Positions 18,463 through 25,969 of a stretch of 64,000 nt of DNA are shown here, one piece after another. Location: positions 937,501-1,001,500 of the forward strand of contig NZ_JTDN01000001.1 of assembly GCF_000802385.1 (NCBI RefSeq), given 5' to 3'. The notes under the pieces were generated by a model. The model saw only the letters and a program-made list of their open reading frames with translations, did no database searches and was not told where the DNA came from. How positions within the stretch are numbered: the first letter of the stretch is position 1; each line of letters starts with the position of its first letter. This DNA is from Croceibacterium mercuriale (GTDB lineage Bacteria > Pseudomonadota > Alphaproteobacteria > Sphingomonadales > Sphingomonadaceae). The translations under genes and the position numbers were made by a program.

Positions 18463-19611
18463 CTACCCGTCGAAGGCGACGGCGCCTTCGTTGACCAGCG
18501 CCAGCAGCAGCTCTGCCGCGGCCGGATCGGCAATGGCGGCCGGCTCTACCAGCAGGTGATCCTCGCCACAGATCCGCTCCGCCAAGGTCGCAGCGGCGCC
18601 TTCGCACGGGATGCACCGGCCGTTCACGAACAGCAGCACGTCCGTTTCCCCCTGCCGCACGAAGGCGAAGCGCGCGGCCGGGTTGCGCTCCAGTGCGCCG
18701 GCGGGAAGCATCTCCGCCAGATCGCTCTGGTCCATGCGCTGCTCGGGCTGCCAGTCGATCTCCGGATATTTCGGTCTGGTGCTGTGCTGGCCGAACCAGC
18801 GGGCGAACCCGTCCATGTCCAGCAGGCCGGCGGTCGCCATCGCATGCAGCTGCGCCAGCGCGGCGGGGGTGATCTCGCCCGGATTGTCCTGCAACGGCAA
18901 GGCCGGGTCGGCGTACCGGTCATCATCGGTCAGCCCGTCCAGCAGGCTTTCCGACCAGCCATCCATCAGTTCCGCCCGCGATGGCGCGCGAAAGCCGATG
19001 GAGTAGGTCATGCAATCATCGCCCACCGCAATCCCGTCATGCGCGATACCGGGCGGCACATAGACGATGTCGCCAGGCTCCAGCACCCATTCCTCCTGCA
19101 CCTCGAACCCGGCCAGCAGGCGCAGGTCGGCATGGGGCAGCAGCGGAGACGTGTCGTCATGGCGGCCGCCGATCCGCCAGCGCCGGCGTCCGGCACCCTG
19201 GATCAGGAACACGTCATACTGGTCGAAATGCGGACCCACGCCGCCGCCATCCGTGGCGTAGCTGACCATCACGTCATCCACCCGCCAGTTGGGGACGAAG
19301 CGGAATGCCTCCAGCAGCGCGGCCACAGCCGGTACGTGGTAGTCGACAGCCTGTACCAGAAGGGTCCAGGGCGCCGATCCCAAGGTGGCGAACCGCTCCT
19401 CCTGCAAGGGGCCCTGTTCCATCTGCCACGCGCCCGTGCCGCCGGTCACCAGGCGGGACTCCACCTCGCTCTCGCAGGCGAGCCCGGCCAGTTCGTCCGG
19501 CTCCAGCGGGTTGGCCCAGCCGCGCCACGGATTGCGGATCAGCAACGGGCGCTGCTGCCAGGTATCACGCAGGAAGGCCGCGTGGTCGAACCGGGTCGGG
19601 TCCAGCTGCAT
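18463..19611 (-). CDS. roxA: JmjC-type 2-oxoglutarate oxygenase, RoxA/YcfD-like ribosomal oxygenase
   Basis: This is a 382-residue Fe(II)/2-oxoglutarate oxygenase. The metal-binding facial triad is visible as His128, Asp130 (GPHFDQYDVF) and His191 (PPGIAHDG). GAGRRRWRIG follows as the typical JmjC core strand and there is a C-terminal winged-helix-like region, as in YcfD. YcfD hydroxylates an Arg of ribosomal protein L16; that substrate is inferred by family. The ATG at 19611 overlaps the stop of an 88-residue gene (TGATG). A TTG one codon earlier is also in frame. Confidence 0.88.
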   Translation of the reverse strand: MQLDPTRFDHAAFLRDTWQQRPLLIRNPWRGWANPLEPDELAGLACESEVESRLVTGGTGAWQMEQGPLQEERFATLGSAPWTLLVQAVDYHVPAVAALLEAFRFVPNWRVDDVMVSYATDGGGVGPHFDQYDVFLIQGAGRRRWRIGGRHDDTSPLLPHADLRLLAGFEVQEEWVLEPGDIVYVPPGIAHDGIAVGDDCMTYSIGFRAPSRAELMDGWSESLLDGLTDDDRYADPALPLQDNPGEITPAALAQLHAMATAGLLDMDGFARWFGQHSTRPKYPEIDWQPEQRMDQSDLAEMLPAGALERNPAARFAFVRQGETDVLLFVNGRCIPCEGAAATLAERICGEDHLLVEPAAIADPAAAELLLALVNEGAVAFDG

Positions 19612-19877
19612 CAATCCTGCTCCTGCCCGGTCGCCGCTACCAGATCCATGAAGTTGCGGGCGGCATCGCGGTCAGCCGCATCCTTGAAGGCCACGTCCAG
19701 GTCGGGCGCGGCATCCAGCAGATGCAGCACGCACCACAGGGCGAACCGCTTTGCCCGGTCCTGCTCCAGGCCGAGGTCCACCTGCATCTTCTCGATCCCC
19801 GCGACCTGTGCCCCGGGTGGCACGGACGCAAGGTCGGCGGAGCCGAAGTAGCGCAGTAGCAGATCGTCGAAGTCCAT
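19611..19877 (-). CDS. Conserved-looking 88-residue protein coupled to roxA
   Basis: This small acidic protein begins MDFDDLLLRYFG and has the segment RAKRFALWCVLHLLDAAPDLD. Helix content looks high and there is no signal peptide or membrane segment. I do not recognise the family. Its stop codon overlaps the roxA start by one base, so the two are translationally coupled and may act together, for example as an accessory to the ribosomal oxygenase. No strong ribosome site precedes the ATG at 19877. It could instead be a short unrelated protein. Confidence 0.7.
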   Translation of the reverse strand: MDFDDLLLRYFGSADLASVPPGAQVAGIEKMQVDLGLEQDRAKRFALWCVLHLLDAAPDLDVAFKDAADRDAARNFMDLVAATGQEQD

Positions 19878-19883
19878 CGCCGC

Positions 19884-19929
19884 GGCCTAGACTGTTGCGG
19901 CGCCGACGCAAGGTCGCGGGTGCTAGGCC
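19884..19929. repeat. Nested inverted repeat overlapping the ABC-F stop codon
   Basis: Outer arms GGCCTAG (19884-19890) and CTAGGCC (19923-19929) enclose inner arms TTGCG (19895-19899) and CGCAA (19907-19911). The outer right arm contains the stop codon of the minus-strand ABC-F gene. It has no T run, so it is not a clear terminator. Confidence 0.45.
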
Positions 19930-21764
19930 GCCTGCGTCTCCAGCCGCTCGCTCGCCTCCAGCCAGCCGGCCTCGATGTCGGCCAGTTCGCGCGCCAGCGT
20001 CGCCCGCTCCTTGCCCAGCTCGCCCGCCTTGGCGCCGGCGGTCAGCAGCCGCTCGTCCAGGCTGGCGATCTGCTTCTGCAGGCGGTCCATCCGCTTCTCC
20101 TGCTCCGCCATCTGCTGCTTGGCCTCCTTGGCCTGCTCGCGGATGCGGGCCTGATCGGCCTTGCTCTTCTTGGCGGGCTTGGCGCCACCCTCGGCCTTCG
20201 GCTGGTTGCGGCCCAGCACGAAGTCGATGTAGTCGGTCATGCTGCCGGCATATTCCTGCGCGGTACCATTATCCACCAGCACCAGCCGGTCGGCCGTCAG
20301 CTCCACCATGTGGCGGTCATGGCTGATGAGGATGACCGCACCTTCGTAGGCGTTCAGCGCCTGCACCAGTGCCTCGCGTGCGTCGACGTCGAGGTGGTTG
20401 GTCGGCTCGTCCAGGATCAGCATGTGCGGCGCGTCGCGCGTGATCAGTGCCAGCGCCAGCCGCGCCCGCTCCCCGCCCGACAGCTTCGCCACCTGCTGCG
20501 TCGCCCGATGACCGGAGAAGCCGAACCGCCCCAACTGCGCCCGCACCGCGCCCGCGGTCTTGCCGGTCATCGCCCGGGTCATATGGTCCAGCGGCGTGTC
20601 GTCGGATGCCAGCTCCTCCACCTGATACTGCGTGAAGTACCCGACCTGCATCTTGCCCGATGCGTTCATCGCGCCTTCCAGCGGCGGCAGTTGCGCCGCC
20701 AGCAGGCGCGCCAGCGTGGTCTTGCCGTTGCCGTTGCGGCCCAGCAGCGCGACCCGCTCGGCAGGATCGATCCGCAGGTTCAGCCGCCGCAGCACCGGCG
20801 TCTCGCCATAGCCGACCGCCGCCAAGTCCAGCGTGATCAGCGGCGGCCGCAGCTCGCTGGGATCGGGGAAGTCGAAGCTCAGGCTGGGATCGTCGGCCAG
20901 CTCGGCGATCGGCTGCATCTTGGCCAGCATCTTGGCGCGGGACTGCGCCTGCTTGGCGGTCGAAGCACGCGCACTGTTGCGGGCCACGTAGTCCTGCAGC
21001 CGGGCACGCTGCGCATCCTGCGATGCCGCAGCCGCCGCCAGATGCGCCGAACGCTCGGCCCGCTGCCGCTCGAAATCGTCATAGCCGCCGGGGTACAGCG
21101 TGATCTTGCCGCCCTGCAGGTGCAGGATCGTGTCGACCACATTGTTCAGCAGGTCACGTTCGTGGCTGATGATGATCAGCGTGGCGGGGTAGGACTTCAG
21201 GAAGTTCTCCAGCCACAGGGTCGCTTCCAGATCCAGGTGGTTCGAAGGCTCGTCCAGCAGCAGGATGTCGGGCGCGGAGAACAGCAGGGCGGCCAGCGCG
21301 GCGCGCATCTTCCACCCGCCGGAAAAGCTGCTCAGCGGCTGCGCCTGCATGTCCTCGTCGAAACCCAGACCCTGCAGGATGCGGCCGGCGCGGGCCGGGG
21401 CGGTGTAGGCGTCGATCGCCAGCAGCCGGTCATACAGGTCGCCCAGCCGGTCGGAATCCTCGCAGGTCTCGGCCTCTTCCAGCAGGGTGGTGCGCTCGAC
21501 ATCGGCGGCCAGCACGGTGTCGAACGGCGTGGCTGCGCCATCGGGCGCCTCCTGCGCGATGTAGCCCAGCCGGGCGCGCCGCGGCACGTTGATCGATCCC
21601 GCATCGGGATCGAGCTCGCCGATCAGCACCTTCATCAAGGTCGACTTTCCAGCGCCGTTGCGCCCGACGATGCCGGCCCGCGCACCGGGCGGGATGGAGG
21701 CACTGGCGCCATCCAGGATCGTGTTGCCGCCAAGCCGCACGGTGAGGTCGTTGATCGTGATCAT
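19923..21764 (-). CDS. ABC-F family ATPase
   Basis: This is a 613-residue soluble protein with two ABC nucleotide-binding domains and no membrane segment. Domain 1 has Walker A GRNGAGKST (residues 34-42), signature FSGGW and Walker B LLLDEPSNH. Domain 2 has GRNGNGKTT, signature LSGGERARL and LILDEPTNH. The inter-domain linker is charged and helical, and a Lys-rich C-terminal coiled coil (about 530-605) follows. This matches the Uup/YheS group of ABC-F proteins that act on the ribosome, resolving stalled translation. No antibiotic-resistance type extension is obvious. It is divergent from alkB. Confidence 0.92.
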   Translation of the reverse strand: MITINDLTVRLGGNTILDGASASIPPGARAGIVGRNGAGKSTLMKVLIGELDPDAGSINVPRRARLGYIAQEAPDGAATPFDTVLAADVERTTLLEEAETCEDSDRLGDLYDRLLAIDAYTAPARAGRILQGLGFDEDMQAQPLSSFSGGWKMRAALAALLFSAPDILLLDEPSNHLDLEATLWLENFLKSYPATLIIISHERDLLNNVVDTILHLQGGKITLYPGGYDDFERQRAERSAHLAAAAASQDAQRARLQDYVARNSARASTAKQAQSRAKMLAKMQPIAELADDPSLSFDFPDPSELRPPLITLDLAAVGYGETPVLRRLNLRIDPAERVALLGRNGNGKTTLARLLAAQLPPLEGAMNASGKMQVGYFTQYQVEELASDDTPLDHMTRAMTGKTAGAVRAQLGRFGFSGHRATQQVAKLSGGERARLALALITRDAPHMLILDEPTNHLDVDAREALVQALNAYEGAVILISHDRHMVELTADRLVLVDNGTAQEYAGSMTDYIDFVLGRNQPKAEGGAKPAKKSKADQARIREQAKEAKQQMAEQEKRMDRLQKQIASLDERLLTAGAKAGELGKERATLARELADIEAGWLEASERLETQAA

Positions 21765-21854
21765 GCGCGCCCCCTATCAGGGCTGGGCCTGCTGCCAAAG
21801 TGCACCGCAGCATTTTCTCGCATTCCGACCGGCCCGATGGCTGGAAACGCGGCC

Positions 21855-22457
21855 ATGCCACACGATCTTGGCCGCATGATGGACCTGTTCGGCGCACCCT
21901 TGCTTCCCGGCCTGCATACGGTGGCGGACCTCGTGACGGTCGGGGAAGAGGCCATGCTCATCGCCGGCATCGATGGCACCGATCTGGCACCCTTCAGGTT
22001 CCAGGGCTGGGAGGGCAAGCGGCTGACCGTCTCGTTCGGCTGGAACTATGATTTCGACACGCAGCAGGTGGCCCGTGCCGAACCGATCCCGGACTGGTTG
22101 CTGCCGGTCCGTGCACGCATGGCCGCATTCGCCGGCCTCGATCCGGCAACCCTGATCCAGGCATTGCTGATCCGCTACGATCCGGGGGCCGGCATCGGCT
22201 GGCACCGCGACCGGCCGATCTACGAGCATGTGGTCGGCCTGTCGCTCGGCGCTCACGCGGACATGCGGTTCCGGAGACGCAGGGACGGTGGCGGGTTCGA
22301 GCGGGTGTCCGTTCCGCTGGTGCCACGCGCCGCCTATCATCTCAGCGGAGAAGCGCGCCACGCGTGGGAGCACAGCATCGTTGAGCTGGACCGGCCCCGC
22401 TGGTCGGTCACGTTTCGCACGCCGTCATCGCGGTGGAACCTGCCACGCGATCCATAG
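21855..22457 (+). CDS. alkB: AlkB-family 2-oxoglutarate Fe(II) dioxygenase
   Basis: This is a DNA/RNA alkylation repair enzyme of about 200 residues. The HxD motif is in WHRDRPIYEHV. The distal His and the 2-oxoglutarate-binding Arg pair are expected in HAWEHSI and PRWSVTFR. LLIRYDPGAGIGW and LSLGAHADMRFRRR are characteristic of AlkB homologues. The start could be 21837, 21855, 21876 or 21879; GGAAA about 9 bases before 21855 favours it. It oxidatively removes methyl adducts such as 1-methyladenine by family precedent. It is divergent from the ABC-F gene. Confidence 0.88.
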   Translation: MPHDLGRMMDLFGAPLLPGLHTVADLVTVGEEAMLIAGIDGTDLAPFRFQGWEGKRLTVSFGWNYDFDTQQVARAEPIPDWLLPVRARMAAFAGLDPATLIQALLIRYDPGAGIGWHRDRPIYEHVVGLSLGAHADMRFRRRRDGGGFERVSVPLVPRAAYHLSGEARHAWEHSIVELDRPRWSVTFRTPSSRWNLPRDP

Positions 22458-22526
22458 GTGCGATCCTCTTGGCAGGCGCACGCTGGCTGATAGAGCCCGA
22501 CCTGCAACAGCCGGGAGAGAACAGCC

Positions 22527-23813
22527 ATGTTAGACCGTCGTCAGGTGCTGGGTGGTGCCGCGGGTGGTGCGGCCATGATCGGCGCCGCCGGCGTGGCGGC
22601 CGGGGCCGAAATCAACCCGCCCGATGCGCCGCTGCATGCTGGCGCAGCCGACCGGGCCTTCTCGCTCGACCTGCTGCAGCGGATGGCGCAGCCCGTGCTC
22701 GACAGGATGGCACGCGGACGTTTGCGGCAGGAGTGGACACCGGAGGTCAGCCCGACCTGGGACGGGCGCAATCTCGGCGTCAGCTACCTGGAGGCGTTCG
22801 GCCGCCTGCTGGATGGGATCGCCCCCTGGCTCGCCTTGCCGGATGATGGCTCGCCCGAAGGCCGCCTGCGTGCAAGACTGCGCGATCAGGCGCTGAGCAG
22901 CCTGGATCATGCGGTCGATCCCGCCAGCCCGGATTACCTGACGTGGCAGGGGGAAGGGCAGGTGCTGGTGGACTCTGCCTATCTGACCAGCGCACTGCTG
23001 CGTGCGCCCGATGCCTTGTGGCAGCCGCTATCCGCCACCACGAAACAACGCCTTGTTGCCGAGATGAAGGCGCTGCGCCAGATCGATCCTCCATACACCA
23101 ACTGGCTGCTGTTCGCCGCCATGAACGAGGCGTTCCTGTTCTCGATCGGGGAGGACTGGGATCCGATGCGGGTCACCCTGTCGATCCGCAAGTTCCTGGA
23201 ATGGTATGTCGGTGATGGCTGGTACGGCGATGGCAGCCGGTTCCACTTCGACTACTACAACAGCTACGTGATCCAGCCGATGCTGGTGCAGATCCTGTCC
23301 GCGCTCGCGACGCTGGGCAGCGGCAAGGCACGGCTGAACGGCCTGAACCTGGCGGAGCAGCATGAACTCACGATCCGTCGGGCGCAGCGATATTGCGAGC
23401 ACCTGGAACGGATGATCGGGCCGGATGGCGCATATCCTGCCATCGGGCGCTCACTGACCTATCGCACCGCCGTGCACCAGCCGCTCGGCCAACTGGCCTG
23501 GCTCGGCAAGCTGCCGGACAGCCTGCCGGCGGGTCAGGTGCGCGCGGCGACGATGGCGGCGCAGCGGCGGATCTTCGCCGATCCGAGCAATTTCAATGCC
23601 GACGGCTTTCTGACGATCGGCTTCGCACGGCATCAGCCGGCGCTGGGCGACATCTATTCCAATGCCGGCAGCATGTATGTCGCGTCCGAAAGCCTGCTGG
23701 CGATGGGTCTGCCGGCCAGTGCCGCGTACTGGACGGACCAGCCGCTGCCCTGGACGATGCGCCGGGCCTATGGCGGCGGCGACTTCCGCAAGGATTATTA
23801 CGTCGATTACTGA
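22527..23813 (+). CDS. DUF2264 domain protein with twin-arginine-like signal
   Basis: This is a 428-residue protein. The N-terminus MLDRRQVLGGAAGG resembles a Tat signal, with a hydrophobic stretch to about residue 27, so export is likely. The body is helical and rich in Trp and Tyr (TNWLLFAAMNEAFL, WYVGDGWYGDGS, FHFDYYNSYV), which matches the DUF2264 family of predicted alpha/alpha-toroid, glycoside-hydrolase-like proteins. The reaction is not established. GGGAGAG precedes the ATG at 22527. Such proteins often sit near carbohydrate-use genes; here none is directly adjacent, the nearest being the LacI/TonB pair 5 kb away. Confidence 0.85.
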   Translation: MLDRRQVLGGAAGGAAMIGAAGVAAGAEINPPDAPLHAGAADRAFSLDLLQRMAQPVLDRMARGRLRQEWTPEVSPTWDGRNLGVSYLEAFGRLLDGIAPWLALPDDGSPEGRLRARLRDQALSSLDHAVDPASPDYLTWQGEGQVLVDSAYLTSALLRAPDALWQPLSATTKQRLVAEMKALRQIDPPYTNWLLFAAMNEAFLFSIGEDWDPMRVTLSIRKFLEWYVGDGWYGDGSRFHFDYYNSYVIQPMLVQILSALATLGSGKARLNGLNLAEQHELTIRRAQRYCEHLERMIGPDGAYPAIGRSLTYRTAVHQPLGQLAWLGKLPDSLPAGQVRAATMAAQRRIFADPSNFNADGFLTIGFARHQPALGDIYSNAGSMYVASESLLAMGLPASAAYWTDQPLPWTMRRAYGGGDFRKDYYVDY

Positions 23814-23849
23814 TCAGAGCGGGCCCGGCATCTGCCGGACCCGTGATCA
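23811..23849. terminator. Symmetric hairpin between convergent genes
   Basis: A long, nearly symmetric stem starts and ends with TGATCA and contains CGGG-C-CCGGCA, a TC loop and TGCCGG-A-CCCG. It lies between the DUF2264 stop and the peroxiredoxin stop and probably terminates both transcripts. Confidence 0.65.
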
Positions 23850-23857
23850 GGCTGCGG

Positions 23858-24337
23858 TCAGAGCTGCCCCAGCATGTACTCCGCGGTGCTGACCTGGAAG
23901 TCGCCCGGCTGTTCCACGTTCAGCTCAGTCACCACGCCATCGTCCACGATCATGGAGAAGCGCTGCCCGCGCTTGCCCATGCCGAACTTGCTGCCATCCA
24001 TGACCAGACCCAGCGCCTCGGCAAACTCGCCATTGCCGTCAGCCAGCATGGTGATGTCGGACGATCCCGCACTTTCGTTCCATGCGCCCATCACGAACGC
24101 ATCGTTCACCGCGGTGCAGGCGATCTCTTCCACGCCCTTCGCCTTCAGCTCGGCCGCCCTCTCCACGAAGCCGGGCAGGTGCCGGGCGGAGCAGGTGGGG
24201 GTGTACGCGCCGGGGACGGAGAACAGCGCGACCTTGCGGCCGGCGAAGTAATCGGCGGATTGGATGGCGTCCGGCCCGTCCGGCGTAACCTTGGTCAGCT
24301 TCACGTCTGGCAGGCGATCGCCCTTGGCAATGGTCAT
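23858..24337 (-). CDS. Peroxiredoxin, Prx5/AhpE-like (redoxin family)
   Basis: This is a 159-residue thiol peroxidase. The peroxidatic Cys49 lies in VPGAYTPTCSARHLPGF, the exact Prx5-group signature, with the Thr two residues earlier and the conserved Arg expected downstream (GMGKRGQRFSMIVDDG). It reduces H2O2 or alkyl hydroperoxides, and the electron donor is probably thioredoxin or glutaredoxin. The ATG at 24337, preceded by AAGGAG, is favoured over one 12 codons upstream. The gene is divergent from ahcY. Confidence 0.92.
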   Translation of the reverse strand: MTIAKGDRLPDVKLTKVTPDGPDAIQSADYFAGRKVALFSVPGAYTPTCSARHLPGFVERAAELKAKGVEEIACTAVNDAFVMGAWNESAGSSDITMLADGNGEFAEALGLVMDGSKFGMGKRGQRFSMIVDDGVVTELNVEQPGDFQVSTAEYMLGQL

Positions 24338-24424
24338 TACGATTGTAACTCCTTTGATGTTGCGACCGCACATAATGGGTGACGCCCGCCAGACAACCGG
24401 CGGTTTGCAAGGGTGTGCTCACCG

Positions 24425-24471
24425 CGCTAAGGGGCTCCGCACCACGGCGCCGCGTGGAGCCCCGGCAGCGC
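24425..24471 (+). promoter_or_regulatory. Structured 5' leader of ahcY
   Basis: GCGCT (24425-24429) and GGGGCTCC (24431-24438) pair with GGAGCCCC (24456-24463) and AGCGC (24467-24471), giving a long two-part stem. An alternative inner pairing CCACG/CGTGG exists in the loop. Two smaller hairpins precede it. It ends 30 bases before the GTG start. It does not match the SAH or SAM riboswitch consensus as I know them. Confidence 0.45.
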
Positions 24472-24501
24472 CCCCAGCCATTTCAGCAGGAGTTCGTCCA
24501 C

Positions 24502-25920
24502 GTGGCCACCATTGCGCCTACCCAGGATTACGTCATCAAGGATATCAGCCTCGCCGATTACGGCCGGGCGGAGATCGAGATCGCCGAGACCGAGATGCCC
24601 GGCCTGATGGCCGTGCGCGAGGAATATGGCGCGGAGCAGCCGCTGAAGGGCGCCCGTATCACCGGCTCGCTGCACATGACCATCCAGACCGCCGTGCTGA
24701 TCGAGACGCTGACGGCGCTGGGTGCGGAGGTCCGCTGGGCCACCTGCAACATCTATTCGACGCAGGACCACGCCGCTGCCGCGATCGCCGCGGGCGGCAC
24801 GCCGATCTTCGCCATCAAGGGCGAGAGCCTGGCCGATTACTGGGACTATGTCGGCCGCATCTTCGACTGGTCGAGCGAGGCGGACGAGGACCTGACCTGC
24901 AACCTGATCCTGGACGATGGCGGCGATGCCACCATGTTTGCGCTGTGGGGCGCCCGGGTCGAAGCGGGCGAGACCCTGTTCGAGCCGAGCAATGCCGAAG
25001 AGATCGAGTTCGTCCGCGCGCTCAACGCCTTCCTGAAGGCCAGGCCCGGCTACCTGACCCGCACGGTGCAGGCGATCAAGGGCGTCAGCGAGGAGACCAC
25101 CACCGGTGTCCACCGCCTGTATTCGCTGGCCAAGCAGGGGCGCCTGCCGTTCCCCGCGATCAACGTGAACGACAGCGTCACGAAGTCGAAGTTCGACAAC
25201 CTGTACGGCTGCAAGGAATCGCTGGTCGACGCGATCCGCCGCGCGACGGACGTGATGCTGGCCGGCAAGGTCGCGTGCGTCGCCGGCTTCGGTGATGTCG
25301 GCAAGGGCAGCGCCGATTCGCTGCGCAATGGCGGCGCCCGCGTGATGGTGACGGAGATCGATCCGATCTGCGCGCTCCAGGCTGCCATGGAAGGCTACGA
25401 GGTCGTGACTATGGAAGAAGCGGTGACCCGCTGCGACATCTTCGTCACCACCACCGGCAACGAGGACGTGATCACCGCCGAGCACATGAAGGCGATGAAG
25501 CCGATGGCGATCGTCTGCAACATCGGCCACTTCGACAGTGAGATCCAGATCAGCGCGCTGGACAATTACGACTGGCAGGAAGTGAAGCCCGGCACCGACG
25601 TCGTCACCTTCCCCGACGGCAAGAAGATCATCGTGCTGGCCAAGGGCCGCCTGGTGAACCTGGGCTGCGCCACCGGCCACCCCAGCTTCGTGATGAGCTG
25701 CTCCTTCACCAACCAGGTGCTGGCCCAGATCGAGCTGTTCCAGAAGGCGGAGCAGTACAAGAACGACGTCTACGTCCTGCCCAAGCACCTGGACGAGAAG
25801 GTCGCCGCCCTGCATCTGGAAAAGCTCGGCGTGAAGCTGACCACGCTCAGCCAGAAGCAGGCCGATTACATCGGCGTGCCGGTCAGCGGTCCCTTCAAGT
25901 CGGACCATTACCGCTACTAG
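24502..25920 (+). CDS. ahcY: Adenosylhomocysteinase
   Basis: This enzyme hydrolyses S-adenosylhomocysteine to homocysteine and adenosine, removing the product that inhibits methyltransferases. The 472-residue protein has the family landmarks [16 protein letters not shown], the NAD-binding motif [13 protein letters not shown] and the C-terminus FKSDHYRY. The bacterial-type insertion is present, consistent with the length. The GTG at 24502 is chosen because CAGGAG lies 9 bases upstream and the protein then begins near the conserved [13 protein letters not shown]. The upstream reading frame contains a strong RNA hairpin, not protein. It stands before the PAS kinase-like gene. Confidence 0.96.
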   Translation: MATIAPTQDYVIKDISLADYGRAEIEIAETEMPGLMAVREEYGAEQPLKGARITGSLHMTIQTAVLIETLTALGAEVRWATCNIYSTQDHAAAAIAAGGTPIFAIKGESLADYWDYVGRIFDWSSEADEDLTCNLILDDGGDATMFALWGARVEAGETLFEPSNAEEIEFVRALNAFLKARPGYLTRTVQAIKGVSEETTTGVHRLYSLAKQGRLPFPAINVNDSVTKSKFDNLYGCKESLVDAIRRATDVMLAGKVACVAGFGDVGKGSADSLRNGGARVMVTEIDPICALQAAMEGYEVVTMEEAVTRCDIFVTTTGNEDVITAEHMKAMKPMAIVCNIGHFDSEIQISALDNYDWQEVKPGTDVVTFPDGKKIIVLAKGRLVNLGCATGHPSFVMSCSFTNQVLAQIELFQKAEQYKNDVYVLPKHLDEKVAALHLEKLGVKLTTLSQKQADYIGVPVSGPFKSDHYRY

Positions 25921-25969
25921 GTCCGTGACGCTTGCATCGCGCCGCCTGCGCCCATAGCGCTGGCGGCCG

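Noticed and set aside
19920-21780. A long plus-strand frame running into alkB
   Set aside because: The part before about 21837 is antisense to the ABC-F gene; only the C-terminal 200 residues (AlkB) are real.
24380-24501. Known SAH or SAM riboswitch before ahcY
   Set aside because: The hairpins are strong, but I could not match the conserved core bases of the known classes; recorded only as a structured leader.
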